NCBI GenBank assembly: GCA_944380675.1
Contig: CALWIH010000005.1
Span: forward strand, 1 to 46,861
Source: an uncultured Clostridia bacterium
GTDB taxonomy: Bacteria > Bacillota > Clostridia > Oscillospirales > Acutalibacteraceae
Length of the DNA stretch: 46,861 bases
Direction of reading: 5' to 3'
The notes under the pieces are model-generated. The model was not told the DNA's origin. It did not search any database and was given only the letters and a program-made list of their open reading frames with translations. Shown piece after piece: positions 7,136 through 15,848 of the stretch (its first letter is position 1; each line of letters begins with the position of its first letter). Both the position numbers and the translations under genes were made by a program.

Positions 7136-8467
7136 ATGGAGCTGCGCGCGCCGGAGTGCGTCAGCGCGTCAATCGAGACGCTGCGCGGAGCCGGGTACGA
7201 GGCGTATCTCGTCGGCGGCTGCGTGCGGGACAGCCTCCTGCGGCTTCCCGTGCACGACTGGGACGTCGCCACCTCCGCCTTGCCGGAGGAGGTCGAGCGC
7301 CTGTTCGCGCCGTATCCGCTCTCGCTCGCGGGCGAAAAGCACGGGACTGTCTCCGTGCAGTATCCCGGCTGCCCCGTGGAAATCACCACCTTCCGCGTGG
7401 ACGGCGGCTATGCCGACCACCGCAGGCCGGACAGCGTTCGGTTTTCGCAAAGCCTGCGCGAGGATCTCGCCCGCCGTGATTTCACCATCAACGCGATGGC
7501 GTACGACGGAGAGCTCATCGATTACTTCGGCGGGCAGGAGGATCTCGGGCGGCGGAGCATCCGCTGCGTCGGGAAGCCGCGCCGCCGCTTCGAGGAGGAC
7601 AGCCTGCGCATCCTGCGCGCCCTGCGCTTCGCCTCCGTCCTCTCCTTCACGCTGGAAAAGCGGACGTACGACGCCGTGATGCAGTGCCGCGGCCTATTGG
7701 CGAAGGTCTCGCCGGAGCGGACGGCGCAGGAATTTCTCCGCCTGCTCTGCGGGAGGAACGCCGTGCGCGTACTGCGCCAGTACCGACGCGTGTTCGAGGT
7801 CTTTCTTCCCGAGCTCGCGCCGATGGCCGGCCTGAGCCAGCGCAGCCCGTATCACCGCTACGACGTGTGGGAGCACACGCTCCACGCGGTCGGCTTCGCG
7901 CCGCGCGACCCGGAGCTGCGGCTCGCCGTGCTGCTGCACGACATCGGCAAGCCCCAGTGCAAAACCATCGACAAATCGGGCCGCGGGCATTTCCACGGCC
8001 ATCAGGAGGCCGGTGCGCTGATCGCCGGGCGTATCTGCGAGCGGCTTCGGCTGAGCCGCCGGATGACGCAGGACGTCACCGCGCTGGTGCGCTGGCATGA
8101 CGTCTCGTGCGTGTGCGGGGAGGCAAATGTGCGCCGCTGGCTCAACCGTCTCGGCCCGAGCCTGTACCGCAGGCTCCTCAAGCTCAACCGCGCCGACACG
8201 CTGGCGCACGCCCCCGCGGCCTATAAACGGCTCGCGATTCTCAAGCAGGCGGAGCGCGATCTCGAGCGCATCGAGCGGGAAAAGCAGTGCTGGTCTCTCG
8301 ACCGGCTCGCCGTCAAAGGGGACGATCTGCTCGCGTACGCAGAGGGGCCGGCGCTCGGCAGGCTGCTGCGCCGCCTTCTCGACGCCGTCATCGACGGGAC
8401 GTGTCCGAACGAGCGGGAAGCGCTTCTCGCCCTCGCTGCCCGGCTCGCGGAAGAGAGCGGCGGCTGA
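7136..8467 (+). CDS. cca: CCA tRNA nucleotidyltransferase with HD domain
   Basis: 443 aa. The class II nucleotidyltransferase head shows GGCVRD (27-32), the metal-binding pair in HDWDVAT (Asp41, Asp43) and RRDFTINAMAY (113-123). RNA- and nucleotide-binding helices follow (RFEEDSLRILRALRFAS). The C-terminal half carries an HD phosphohydrolase motif, LLHDIGKP, near 267-273, with further histidines (HFHGHQEAG, RWHD). The enzyme adds or repairs the CCA end of tRNA; the HD part may add phosphatase or phosphodiesterase activity. The ribosome site GGAAGGAGG is strong. Promoter at 6993-7021. Confidence 0.95.
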   Translation: MELRAPECVSASIETLRGAGYEAYLVGGCVRDSLLRLPVHDWDVATSALPEEVERLFAPYPLSLAGEKHGTVSVQYPGCPVEITTFRVDGGYADHRRPDSVRFSQSLREDLARRDFTINAMAYDGELIDYFGGQEDLGRRSIRCVGKPRRRFEEDSLRILRALRFASVLSFTLEKRTYDAVMQCRGLLAKVSPERTAQEFLRLLCGRNAVRVLRQYRRVFEVFLPELAPMAGLSQRSPYHRYDVWEHTLHAVGFAPRDPELRLAVLLHDIGKPQCKTIDKSGRGHFHGHQEAGALIAGRICERLRLSRRMTQDVTALVRWHDVSCVCGEANVRRWLNRLGPSLYRRLLKLNRADTLAHAPAAYKRLAILKQAERDLERIEREKQCWSLDRLAVKGDDLLAYAEGPALGRLLRRLLDAVIDGTCPNEREALLALAARLAEESGG

Positions 8468-8552
8468 CCACGCGAAGGCCGCGCGTCCCGGCGCGATACG
8501 GCATATCGTAAAATCAGGAAAATGATTCTCATTTTTAAGGAGGAACATACCC

Positions 8553-9869
8553 ATGTGGGCTTATGACGCCAATTTTTATCAGCTCTATCCCCTCGGCTTC
8601 TGCGGCGCTCCCGCCGAAAACGACGGCTGCTCCGAGCCGGCAAAACCCGGCCTGCTGCGCTTTCGCGAGTGGATTCCCCACCTTCTCGAGCTCGGCATGA
8701 ACGCCGTCTACTTCTGCCCGCTCTTTGAGAGCGACCGTCACGGCTACGACACGCGCGACTACCGCCTGATCGACCGCCGCCTCGGCACGAACGAGGACTT
8801 CGCGGCTCTGTGCGCCGCGCTGCATGAAAACGGGATCCGCGTCGTCCTCGACGGCGTGTTCAACCATGTGGGCCGCGGCTTCTGGGCGTTCCAGGACGTG
8901 CTGAAGAACCGCGAGAGCTCCCCCTACCGCGACTGGTTCCACATCAACTTCGGCGGCAACAACGGCTACAACGACGGGCTGTGGTACGAGGGCTGGGAGG
9001 GTCACTACGAGCTTGTCAAGCTCAACCTGCACAACGAGGACGTCGTGCGCCATCTGTTCTCCTGCATCGAGGGGTGGGTGCGCGAGTTCGACATCGACGG
9101 CCTGCGCCTCGACGTCGCCTACTGCGTCGACCGCGGCTTCCTCGCCCGGCTGCGCTCGTTCTGCGATTCGCTCAAGCCCGGCTTCTTCCTCGTCGGCGAG
9201 ATGATCGGCGGCGACTACAATCAGATCATGGGCGACAATATGTGTCACAGCGTCACAAACTATGAGTGCCGCAAGGGCCTGTACTCGAGCCTCAACTCGA
9301 TGAACCTGTTCGAGATCGGCCACTCCCTGCAGCGCCAGTTCGGCAAGGAGCAGTGGTGCCTGTACCGCGGCCGCCATCTACTGAGCTTCGCAGACAATCA
9401 CGACGTCACGCGCGCGGCGTCGATCCTCACGCAGAAGGAGCATCTGCCGCTGCTCTACGCCCTCGTCTTCGGAATGCCCGGCATCCCGTGCGTCTATTAC
9501 GGCAGCGAGTGGGGCGCCGAGGGACGCAAGGAGCAGGGCGACGCGGCGCTGCGCCCGGCCTTCGAGGAGCCCGTGGAGAACGAGCTGACCGCGTGGATCG
9601 GCAGGCTCGCCGGCGCGCGCACCGGCAGCCGCGCGCTGCGGCACGGCGATTTCAAGATTCTCGTCATGACGAACAAGCAGCTCATCTTTGAGCGCTCCTG
9701 CGAGGGCGAACGCGTCCTCGTGGCCGTCAACGCCGACGCCGCCCCCTATGTGGCGCACTTCAACGCCAACGCGGGCAGAGCCGTCGACCTCATCAGCGGG
9801 AAATCGCACGACTTCGGAGGCGGCAGCGAGCTGCCCGCCTACAGCGCCTTCTACTGGCTGACCGAGTGA
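8553..9869 (+). CDS. GH13 alpha-amylase-family glycosidase (intracellular)
   Basis: 438 aa, no signal peptide. The (beta/alpha)8 barrel motifs are in order: DGVFNHVG (100-107), GLRLDVAY with the nucleophile Asp187, VGEMIGG with acid/base Glu216, and SFADNHD with the transition-state Asp284. A short C-terminal beta domain ends the protein (VLVAVNADAAPY). It is smaller than typical neopullulanases or cyclomaltodextrinases and lacks their N-terminal domain. Likely substrates are imported maltodextrins or other alpha-glucosides; exact specificity cannot be told. It starts 85 bases after cca with an AAGGAGGAA ribosome site, and I see no separate promoter. Confidence 0.92.
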   Translation: MWAYDANFYQLYPLGFCGAPAENDGCSEPAKPGLLRFREWIPHLLELGMNAVYFCPLFESDRHGYDTRDYRLIDRRLGTNEDFAALCAALHENGIRVVLDGVFNHVGRGFWAFQDVLKNRESSPYRDWFHINFGGNNGYNDGLWYEGWEGHYELVKLNLHNEDVVRHLFSCIEGWVREFDIDGLRLDVAYCVDRGFLARLRSFCDSLKPGFFLVGEMIGGDYNQIMGDNMCHSVTNYECRKGLYSSLNSMNLFEIGHSLQRQFGKEQWCLYRGRHLLSFADNHDVTRAASILTQKEHLPLLYALVFGMPGIPCVYYGSEWGAEGRKEQGDAALRPAFEEPVENELTAWIGRLAGARTGSRALRHGDFKILVMTNKQLIFERSCEGERVLVAVNADAAPYVAHFNANAGRAVDLISGKSHDFGGGSELPAYSAFYWLTE

Positions 9870-9975
9870 GCCTCTCAGGAGGGCTGACGAAAATTGGAAG
9901 GCGGTTTCGGCGGGCAGGCGCCCGTCTGTTCACAATAATTTCACATTTTCGTGGTATTCTTTCTGACGGTAGAAG

Positions 9976-9996
9976 GCTGCGATCCTGTATCGCAGC
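9976..9996 (+). other. Hairpin in the leader of the HD-domain gene
   Basis: An 8-bp perfect inverted repeat (GCTGCGAT 9976-9983 with ATCGCAGC 9989-9996) has a 5-base loop and no T tract, about 27 bases before the next start codon. The 154-base gap 9870-10023 shows no convincing promoter; a TATTCT at 9955-9960 lacks a good -35. Confidence 0.45.
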
Positions 9997-10023
9997 GCCC
10001 CCTGTTCTGAGAGGAGCCATGCC

Positions 10024-10551
10024 ATGCTTTCCCTTTTGAAAAGAGCCGACGAGTATTACGCGTGCATCGCCGATCTGATCGGCACGCCGGAGGTTCTCTC
10101 CATGGACGCGATCCCGCAGCACGTCGCGGAGGTCAGCTGCCTGTTTCACTGCATCTTTGTGTCATATCTGAGCTTCCGCGTCTGCCGGTTCCTCGGCCTC
10201 GACTACGAGGCGGCGGCGCGCGGCGGCCTGCTGCACGATTTGTTTCTGTATGACTGGCGCGTCGACGGCTCGCACGCCTCGCCGCACGCCTTTACGCATC
10301 CCCGCGCCGCGCTTGAGAACGCCGCCCGTCTGTGCCGGCTCAGTCCGATCGAGAGGGACGTCATCGAAAAGCATATGTGGCCGCTGACGCTGCGCAGCTG
10401 GCCGCGGTACCGCGAGACGCTCATCGTCAGCACGGCGGACAAAATCTGCGCCGTCGCGGAGCTGTTCCGCATCTACCGCCTGCTGCGCCTCGGGACGCGC
10501 TTTTCGGCAGCGGTTCGTCTGCTGCCGCGGCCGGTCTCCGGCAAAATCTGA
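10024..10551 (+). CDS. HD-domain phosphohydrolase-like protein
   Basis: 175 aa, soluble. The HD-fold metal ligands are recognisable: an early His in FHCIF, the His-Asp pair in GGLLHDLFLYDW (about 69-80), further histidines in HAFTHPRAA, and Asp in STADKICA. Relatives are predicted metal-dependent phosphohydrolases of unknown substrate. The ATG is preceded by GAGAGGAGCC. It is followed by a hairpin at 10570-10601. No functional link to its neighbours is visible. Confidence 0.8.
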   Translation: MLSLLKRADEYYACIADLIGTPEVLSMDAIPQHVAEVSCLFHCIFVSYLSFRVCRFLGLDYEAAARGGLLHDLFLYDWRVDGSHASPHAFTHPRAALENAARLCRLSPIERDVIEKHMWPLTLRSWPRYRETLIVSTADKICAVAELFRIYRLLRLGTRFSAAVRLLPRPVSGKI

Positions 10552-10569
10552 ATCGTGTTTCTCCTTCGG

Positions 10570-10610
10570 CCCGCCCTTCTCCCCTCGGGGAGAGAGGCGG
10601 GTCGATTTTA
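10570..10610 (+). terminator. Probable terminator after the HD-domain gene
   Basis: CCCGCC (10570-10575) pairs with GGCGGG (10596-10601), and the inner TCTCCC pairs with GGGAGA over a tight loop. The tail TCGATTTTA is only moderately T-rich. Confidence 0.6.
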
Positions 10611-10659
10611 TGTAAGAAGACAAAATTTCCAGATTCTTTATTTTTTCACCAGAATAATG

Positions 10660-10668
10660 TGATAAAAT
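10660..10668 (+). promoter_or_regulatory. Extended -10 promoter of the MoxR operon
   Basis: TGATAAAAT (10660-10668) is an extended -10 element (TG, one base, TAAAAT) in a local AT-rich patch; no convincing -35 box is present. It lies about 55 bases before the MoxR start. Confidence 0.5.
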
Positions 10669-10722
10669 GAAGAAGAATGTTCCAAGACGGAACGTACCGA
10701 GAAAACAGGAGGAGTCGACAAT

Positions 10723-11703
10723 ATGCCGCAGGAAAACAGGCCGGACGTCGCGCCGGTTCAGGAATTGGGAAACAAGCTGATTCACAACATCGAAACCGTC
10801 ATCATGGGAAAAAGCGAGGTTGTCCGCAAGGTAGTGCTGTGCCTTCTCGCGGACGGACACGTCCTGCTCGAGGACATTCCGGGGACGGGCAAGACGACGC
10901 TCGCGAGAGCAATCGCGCTCTCCATGGGCTCGGCGTTTCACCGCGTCCAGTTCACGCCGGATCTGCTGCCGTCCGATCTGACGGGCGCGAACATCTACAA
11001 TCAGAAGGAGCAGCAGTTCGAGTTCCGGTTCGGCCCCGTCTTCCAGACGCATGTGCTGCTCGCGGACGAAATCAACCGCGCGACGCCGCGCACCCAGTCG
11101 AGCCTGCTCGAGTGCATGGAGGAGCGGCAGGTCAGCGTCGACGGCGTCACCCGCTCGATGTGGAAGCCTTATTTCGTCATCGCCACGCAGAACCCGATTG
11201 AAATTCAGGGCACGTTCCCGCTGCCGGAGGCGCAGCTCGACCGCTTCCTGATGCGCCTCTCCCTCGGCTATCCCGCGGAGCAGGACGAGAAGGAGATGCT
11301 GCTCGGCTTCGCGGAGACGAGTCCGCTGCAGTCGCTGCAGGCGGTGACTACGGCAGAGGAGATCGGAAAAATTCAGGAGCTCTGCCGCAGAGTGCACGTC
11401 AGCGACGCGGTGAGCGGGTACATCGTCGCCATCGCGAACGCGACGCGCACCGACGAGGGCCTGCGGTACGGCGCGAGCCCGCGCGGCTCGCTGGCTCTGC
11501 TGCACGCGGCGCAGGCAAACGCCGCGCTCGAGGGGCGGGCCTACGTCCTGCCCGACGACGTCAAGGCGGTGTGCGGCGACGTGCTCGGCCACCGCGTGAT
11601 CTGCCGCACGGCCCGCGGCGCGCAGGCCAAGGAGGCGGCGGCGGAAATTCTGCGTCAGATCCTCGTGCGCGTCCCCGCGCCGACGGAAGACGCGCTGCGC
11701 TGA
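10723..11703 (+). CDS. MoxR-family AAA+ ATPase
   Basis: 326 aa. Walker A is IPGTGKTTL (near 52-60), Walker B LLADEINRA, followed by TQSSLLECMEERQVSVDG and the sensor-1 segment IATQNPIE, all typical of MoxR. A helical lid domain forms the C-terminus. MoxR ATPases act as chaperones for metal-containing or membrane-linked complexes, usually with a DUF58 partner. The ribosome site AGGAGG is good. The DUF58 gene starts 9 bases after this stop, so the two are co-translated. Confidence 0.93.
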   Translation: MPQENRPDVAPVQELGNKLIHNIETVIMGKSEVVRKVVLCLLADGHVLLEDIPGTGKTTLARAIALSMGSAFHRVQFTPDLLPSDLTGANIYNQKEQQFEFRFGPVFQTHVLLADEINRATPRTQSSLLECMEERQVSVDGVTRSMWKPYFVIATQNPIEIQGTFPLPEAQLDRFLMRLSLGYPAEQDEKEMLLGFAETSPLQSLQAVTTAEEIGKIQELCRRVHVSDAVSGYIVAIANATRTDEGLRYGASPRGSLALLHAAQANAALEGRAYVLPDDVKAVCGDVLGHRVICRTARGAQAKEAAAEILRQILVRVPAPTEDALR

Positions 11704-11712
11704 GAGGCCGCC

Positions 11713-12831
11713 ATGGAGCTGATCGTCTTGCTCGTGCTGCTCTTTGCAGCCGTCTTTCTGCAGGGCTTCCTGTACCGGCGGTACGCCTTCCGCCGCCTCG
11801 ACTACACCTGCTCGCTGGACAGGCGCGAGGCTACGGAGGGAGATCGCATCTGCCTGCAGGAGGTCGTTTCGAACCGCAAGCTTTTGCCGCTGCCGTGGCT
11901 CAAGTCGGAGATCACCACATCGAAGTGGCTGGAGTTCTCAGAGCTGCAGTCCGTCGTCACCGGCGAGACGCGGTTCATTTCAAGCTTCTTCCTCGTGCGG
12001 AGCTTTCAGCGCGTCACGAGGACATGGGAGGGGCGCTGCCTCAAGCGCGGCGTCTTTCGGGTGGAAAAATCGGTGCTTGTCGCCTCGGATCTCCTCGGCG
12101 GCGGCTCGTTCTCCTCGACGGCCCCCGCCGGAAGCGAGGTCGTCGTCTTCCCGAAGGCGCTCGACCTCGAGGAGGAGTACGTCTCCATCAGCCGGAATAT
12201 GGGCGAAATCTGCGTCAAGCGCAATTTTCTCGAGGATCCCTTCTTCATCGCGGGCGTGCGGGAATACCAGACCGGCGATCCGATGAACCGCGTCCACTGG
12301 CTCGCGACGGCGCGCCAGGGGCGGATCATGGTACACCAGAACGAGTCCTCCTCCTCGCAGAGCCGATCCATCGTTCTCAATATGCAGACGAGGGAATTCG
12401 CGAACTCGGGCGCCGTCGTCACGGAGCTGCTCGAGGACGCCATCCGGACGTGCGCCGCGCTCTTTGAGCAGACGGCGGGCGAGGGCATTCCGATGCGCTT
12501 TTTCGCCAACGCGCCGAAGCCGATCGCGACGGAGGAATCCTGGGGCGAGGGCTGCCTGCACAGCCTGCTCGAGACGCTCGCGCGCCTGCCGCTCGACAGC
12601 GGCGAGCACTTCCCCTTCTACCTCAACTCGCTCTATGACACGCTTTCCTCCACCGACGTCATTCTCGTGACGTGCTATCTCGACGAGGCTACCATCCGCT
12701 TCGCGCGGGACAAGATGGACGCAGGCGTCCCCGTGCGCCTGTATGTGCTCGACCCGGACGCCGTCCCGCCGGAGAGCGGGGACCTCGACGTCTACGTCGT
12801 CACGAGACCGAGAGGAGGCGACGCCGCGTGA
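11713..12831 (+). CDS. DUF58 (von Willebrand A-like) membrane-anchored protein
   Basis: 372 aa. A short N-terminal hydrophobic stretch (LIVLLVLLFAAVFLQGFLY) anchors it. The DUF58 core is visible as VREYQTGDPMNRVHWLATARQG (about 185-206), followed by the vWA-like C-terminal half. DUF58 proteins pair with MoxR ATPases and are thought to help assemble or activate partner proteins. It follows the MoxR gene with no room for a promoter, and its TGA overlaps the GTG of the next gene. Confidence 0.9.
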   Translation: MELIVLLVLLFAAVFLQGFLYRRYAFRRLDYTCSLDRREATEGDRICLQEVVSNRKLLPLPWLKSEITTSKWLEFSELQSVVTGETRFISSFFLVRSFQRVTRTWEGRCLKRGVFRVEKSVLVASDLLGGGSFSSTAPAGSEVVVFPKALDLEEEYVSISRNMGEICVKRNFLEDPFFIAGVREYQTGDPMNRVHWLATARQGRIMVHQNESSSSQSRSIVLNMQTREFANSGAVVTELLEDAIRTCAALFEQTAGEGIPMRFFANAPKPIATEESWGEGCLHSLLETLARLPLDSGEHFPFYLNSLYDTLSSTDVILVTCYLDEATIRFARDKMDAGVPVRLYVLDPDAVPPESGDLDVYVVTRPRGGDAA

Positions 12832-14249
12832 GCGAAAAGAAAAAGGGGCCGCGGATTCTGCGCGCGCTGCACGTCCTCGGCGTGTTCTCCGGCTTCCTCT
12901 TCGTCTACCCGCTGTGCTATCTCGCGTGGTTCCTGCGCGGGGAGCCTTCCGACGCGAAGGCGCTGCTCGCGATGGCGGGGGCGGCTGTCTGCGGCTTCGC
13001 GGGCGCGGGGCTTCGCCTGCTGTTCGAGCGAAAGCGTCTCCTCGGACTGTTCTCCGAGATTGCGCTCCTCCTCTTCGCGCTTCTCTGCGCGGCGGGGGCG
13101 TTTGTCCTCGCGGGCGGGGAGCCGCTTCCCGGCCTCCTCGTGGCGCTGGCCTGCCTGGCGGCGTGTGTCATCGGCGAGCGGCTCGTCCTGCTCCCGTACG
13201 ACGCCGTCACGTCGCGCACCTACCTGCTGACGGGAATCGGGGTCTACGCGGGCTGCGCCGTCCTGATGTATCTGGCGGAACGCCTGACGACTCTTTCGGG
13301 CGGCGGATATCTGTCCCTCGCGGCGCTGCTGTTCGTCTTCCTCTCCATTCACGAGGCAGCGGCGAATCAGGCGCAGATCGATTTCCTGATGCAGCGGCGC
13401 AGCCACCGGATGGATCAGCTGCCGAGCAGAATCCGGCGGTACAATCTCACGCTTGTCGCGCTGATTCTCGCCGTGATTCTCTGCGGCCTCCTGTTTTACC
13501 GGCAGGTCGGCGCGGGGCTCAGCTTCCTCCTGGAGACGCTGCGGCAGCTCGTCTCCCTCATCTTCCGCTTTTTTGCCTTCCTCTACTCGCTCATCCCGAA
13601 GTCGGAGGGAACGGAGGAGGAAATCCCCGCCGCCGAGCAGGGGGATTTCCCGTTTCCCGCCGAGGAGACGCAGACGGCGAACACCGATTGGATCACCTAT
13701 CTGCTGATTGCGGGCTTTATCGCGCTGATCGTGTGGAAGCGCCGCGCCATCGCGCAGGCGCTGCGCTCGGCTGTTGCCGCGCTGCTGGCGTGGCTGCGCT
13801 CCCTGTTCACCGTACGCCGCCGCACGCGCGAGGAGCCGGAGGAGGACGGCTATTACGACGAGGTCGAGGAGCTTGCCCGCGAGAGCGGCGGCTTCCGCCT
13901 CTTTGCCCCCTCCGCCGCGCGGCTCTGGAAGCGGGAGTGGAGCGCGCTGCGGAAAACGCCGGACTCCACCGAAAAGCTGCGGCAAAGCTACGCCCTGCTC
14001 GCGCGGGGACTGACGCTGCTCGGCGTCAGGACGGAGCCGTGCGACACGCCGGCAGAGCTGCTCCGCCGCGCGGAGCGCGCGCTGTCCGGCACGGAAGCCG
14101 AGGCGGCCTTCTCCGGCTACGAGCGGGTCCGGTATGACGATCGGGACGCCTCCGCAGAGGAGCTCGGGGCGATGCAGTCCCTGCTCGCGGCGGTCGCGCG
14201 GCAGCTCTCCGGCAAGAGCGCGCGGAGGACGGAGGCTCGCCCGGGATAA
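12828..14249 (+). CDS. Multi-pass membrane protein of the MoxR/DUF58 operon (DUF4129-like C-terminus)
   Basis: 473 aa with a GTG start overlapping the previous stop (GTGA) and the ribosome site GAGGAGG about 7 bases upstream. About seven hydrophobic segments occupy the first 230 residues; another lies near residue 290 (WITYLLIAGFIALIVW). A soluble C-terminal domain follows with conserved-looking leucine/arginine helices (LRKTPDSTEKLRQSYALLARGL), resembling the DUF4129 tail that in other species follows a transglutaminase-like domain. No transglutaminase Cys-His-Asp triad is present here. Function unknown; probably the membrane client or partner of MoxR/DUF58. Confidence 0.7.
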   Translation: MSEKKKGPRILRALHVLGVFSGFLFVYPLCYLAWFLRGEPSDAKALLAMAGAAVCGFAGAGLRLLFERKRLLGLFSEIALLLFALLCAAGAFVLAGGEPLPGLLVALACLAACVIGERLVLLPYDAVTSRTYLLTGIGVYAGCAVLMYLAERLTTLSGGGYLSLAALLFVFLSIHEAAANQAQIDFLMQRRSHRMDQLPSRIRRYNLTLVALILAVILCGLLFYRQVGAGLSFLLETLRQLVSLIFRFFAFLYSLIPKSEGTEEEIPAAEQGDFPFPAEETQTANTDWITYLLIAGFIALIVWKRRAIAQALRSAVAALLAWLRSLFTVRRRTREEPEEDGYYDEVEELARESGGFRLFAPSAARLWKREWSALRKTPDSTEKLRQSYALLARGLTLLGVRTEPCDTPAELLRRAERALSGTEAEAAFSGYERVRYDDRDASAEELGAMQSLLAAVARQLSGKSARRTEARPG

Positions 14250-14310
14250 GAGTCCGAACGCCGTCATAATGCTGTTCTTTTAAATTTTCTAAAAACGATT
14301 TTCAGAACAC

Positions 14311-14339
14311 TTGACATCCCTTAAAAAACAGGATAGAGT
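14311..14339 (+). promoter_or_regulatory. SigA promoter of the small lipoprotein gene
   Basis: TTGACA (14311-14316), 17-base spacer with an A tract, TAGAGT (14334-14339). Confidence 0.8.
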
Positions 14340-14384
14340 ACAGATAGACAGACTTGTTCCGTTTGGGAAGAAAGGGAGGACGCT

Positions 14385-14810
14385 ATGAAAAAAATTCTTG
14401 CTCTGCTTCTCTCCGCCTGCATCGCGCTGTCCTTCGCAGCCTGCGGCGCTGAGCAGGTGGAAAAGCCTTATGCTTCTGTAGAGGAATTTGTGCAGTCGGA
14501 AACGGTCCAGCAGCAGCTCGCGGAGGCCTCCGCGCAGTACAGCGCGCAGGGCCTGACCATCTCGGCGGCGGCGCAGGGGGACAAGCTCGTGTTCACCTAC
14601 TCCGTCTCCACGCAGATCGACGCCGCCTCCACTATCCCCGCGCTCGAAATGGAGCTCGACGCGCAGGCCTCCTCCTTCTCCTCCGTCGTGCAGAAGATGC
14701 GCGAACAGATCGACGTGACCAGTCCGTCCGTCGTCCTGCGCTATCTCAACGCGGACGGGAGCGAGATTCTCTCCCGCGAGTTCACCGGAGGAGCGGCGAG
14801 CGAAGGATAA
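14385..14810 (+). CDS. Small secreted lipoprotein (DUF4854-like)
   Basis: 141 aa. It starts with a lipoprotein signal peptide (MKKILALLLSACIALSFAAC) whose lipobox SFAAC puts the lipidated cysteine at residue 20. The mature part is a small alpha/beta domain beginning with VEEFVQSETVQQQL, the pattern of the DUF4854 family common in gut Clostridia; function unknown. It has its own consensus promoter and a strong GGGAGG ribosome site, and ends at a hairpin terminator shared with the convergent gene. Confidence 0.85.
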   Translation: MKKILALLLSACIALSFAACGAEQVEKPYASVEEFVQSETVQQQLAEASAQYSAQGLTISAAAQGDKLVFTYSVSTQIDAASTIPALEMELDAQASSFSSVVQKMREQIDVTSPSVVLRYLNADGSEILSREFTGGAASEG

Positions 14811-14837
14811 AGTGATTCCCCTGTACAGTTAAATATG

Positions 14838-14873
14838 AAAAGGGATGTTCCTTTACAGGAACATCCCTTTTTT
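14838..14873. terminator. Bidirectional terminator between convergent genes
   Basis: AAAAGGGATGTTCCT (14838-14852) pairs perfectly with 14857-14871 around a 4-base loop. T runs lie on both sides, six T on the plus strand. It serves the lipoprotein gene and the convergent anti-sigma-like gene. Confidence 0.9.
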
Positions 14874-14882
14874 CTGCGTCTG

Positions 14883-15848
14883 TTACCGGCACGCCTCGAA
14901 GACGGCGTCGAACGCTTCGCCCGGCAGCTGTACAAAGATCCAGCTCATTTTGGGATAGCCGACATAGCCGCCCGCAAACAGGCGAAGCTCGACGGTCGTG
15001 CCGTCCGCCTGCTTGAGGAACAGATGTCCCTGCGGCTCCGATTGGTAAAAGCCCTCATGCTCCTGCGAGGAAAGCTTCACGAACGGCGCTTCGCAGAGCG
15101 CGGCGAGGAACGCTTCCCACAGCTCTGCGGAAAGGCCGCTCAGCTCCCGCATCTTTTCATAAGCGCCGTTATTCCAATCCTGGTGAGAGAGGAACGACAC
15201 GCGGACGGTGCCCTCCCTGACGTGCAGACGCTCGTCATACAGATCCGCGCCCGTATTCAGGCCGATGCCGTCGAGGTTTTCGAGGAACTGGAGCGTCTCC
15301 TCCCCGTCGGTCCGCTGGACGAGGCAGAGGCGGAACGAGGGGTCGTATCCGTTCACCGTGTAGACGGGGCCAGCGTAGGTGGAGGCAAACTCCGCCGCCC
15401 AGTCCTCCTGCGTTGCCCACTCCGAAAGGGTTCCCTTCGCCTCGCCGACGTATTCCCCGAGCAGAGCGTCGTTCTCCCCCGGCTCGTCCCCCCACAGCGC
15501 CTCTCCCTGCGTGTACACCTTTCCCTGATAGACGAGGCAGCCTATCATATCGGCCATAACAGTGCTCTCCTCCTCCGGGAGGGTGATGGAATCGGTGTAT
15601 ACCGCGTACGTCTCCGCCGCAGACGGCACGTCCTCCTCGGACGAAACGGCAGCGGCGCTTGCCGGATCGGAATCACATTCCGAATTCACCGCGGGTGCGG
15701 CGGGAGAAAGATTCACGGAGACGGAGACCGCGGCGGCGCAGAGGCACACAAGGCACACCGCCGCGGTTTTGCGTCTTCCGCTCCTCTTTTTCCGCTCCGC
15801 GTGAATGCGATCGAGCACGCTGCGGGCCTTCTCCTCATATGTCTTCAT
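14883..15848 (-). CDS. Membrane-anchored partner of the ECF sigma factor (putative anti-sigma factor)
   Basis: 321 aa. I chose the ATG at 15848 (MKTYEEKARSV): it has a GAAGGAAGGG ribosome site and overlaps the sigma-factor gene by 14 bases, as sigma/anti-sigma pairs often do. The first 32 residues are cytoplasmic and basic, followed by one transmembrane helix (KTAAVCLVCLCAAAVSVSV), then an Ala/Ser/Glu-rich linker and a roughly 230-residue extracytoplasmic domain that I do not recognise. The topology fits an anti-sigma factor that senses a surface signal, but the short N-terminus shows no zinc anti-sigma motif, so the role is inferred from position. Confidence 0.7.
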   Translation of the reverse strand: MKTYEEKARSVLDRIHAERKKRSGRRKTAAVCLVCLCAAAVSVSVNLSPAAPAVNSECDSDPASAAAVSSEEDVPSAAETYAVYTDSITLPEEESTVMADMIGCLVYQGKVYTQGEALWGDEPGENDALLGEYVGEAKGTLSEWATQEDWAAEFASTYAGPVYTVNGYDPSFRLCLVQRTDGEETLQFLENLDGIGLNTGADLYDERLHVREGTVRVSFLSHQDWNNGAYEKMRELSGLSAELWEAFLAALCEAPFVKLSSQEHEGFYQSEPQGHLFLKQADGTTVELRLFAGGYVGYPKMSWIFVQLPGEAFDAVFEACR

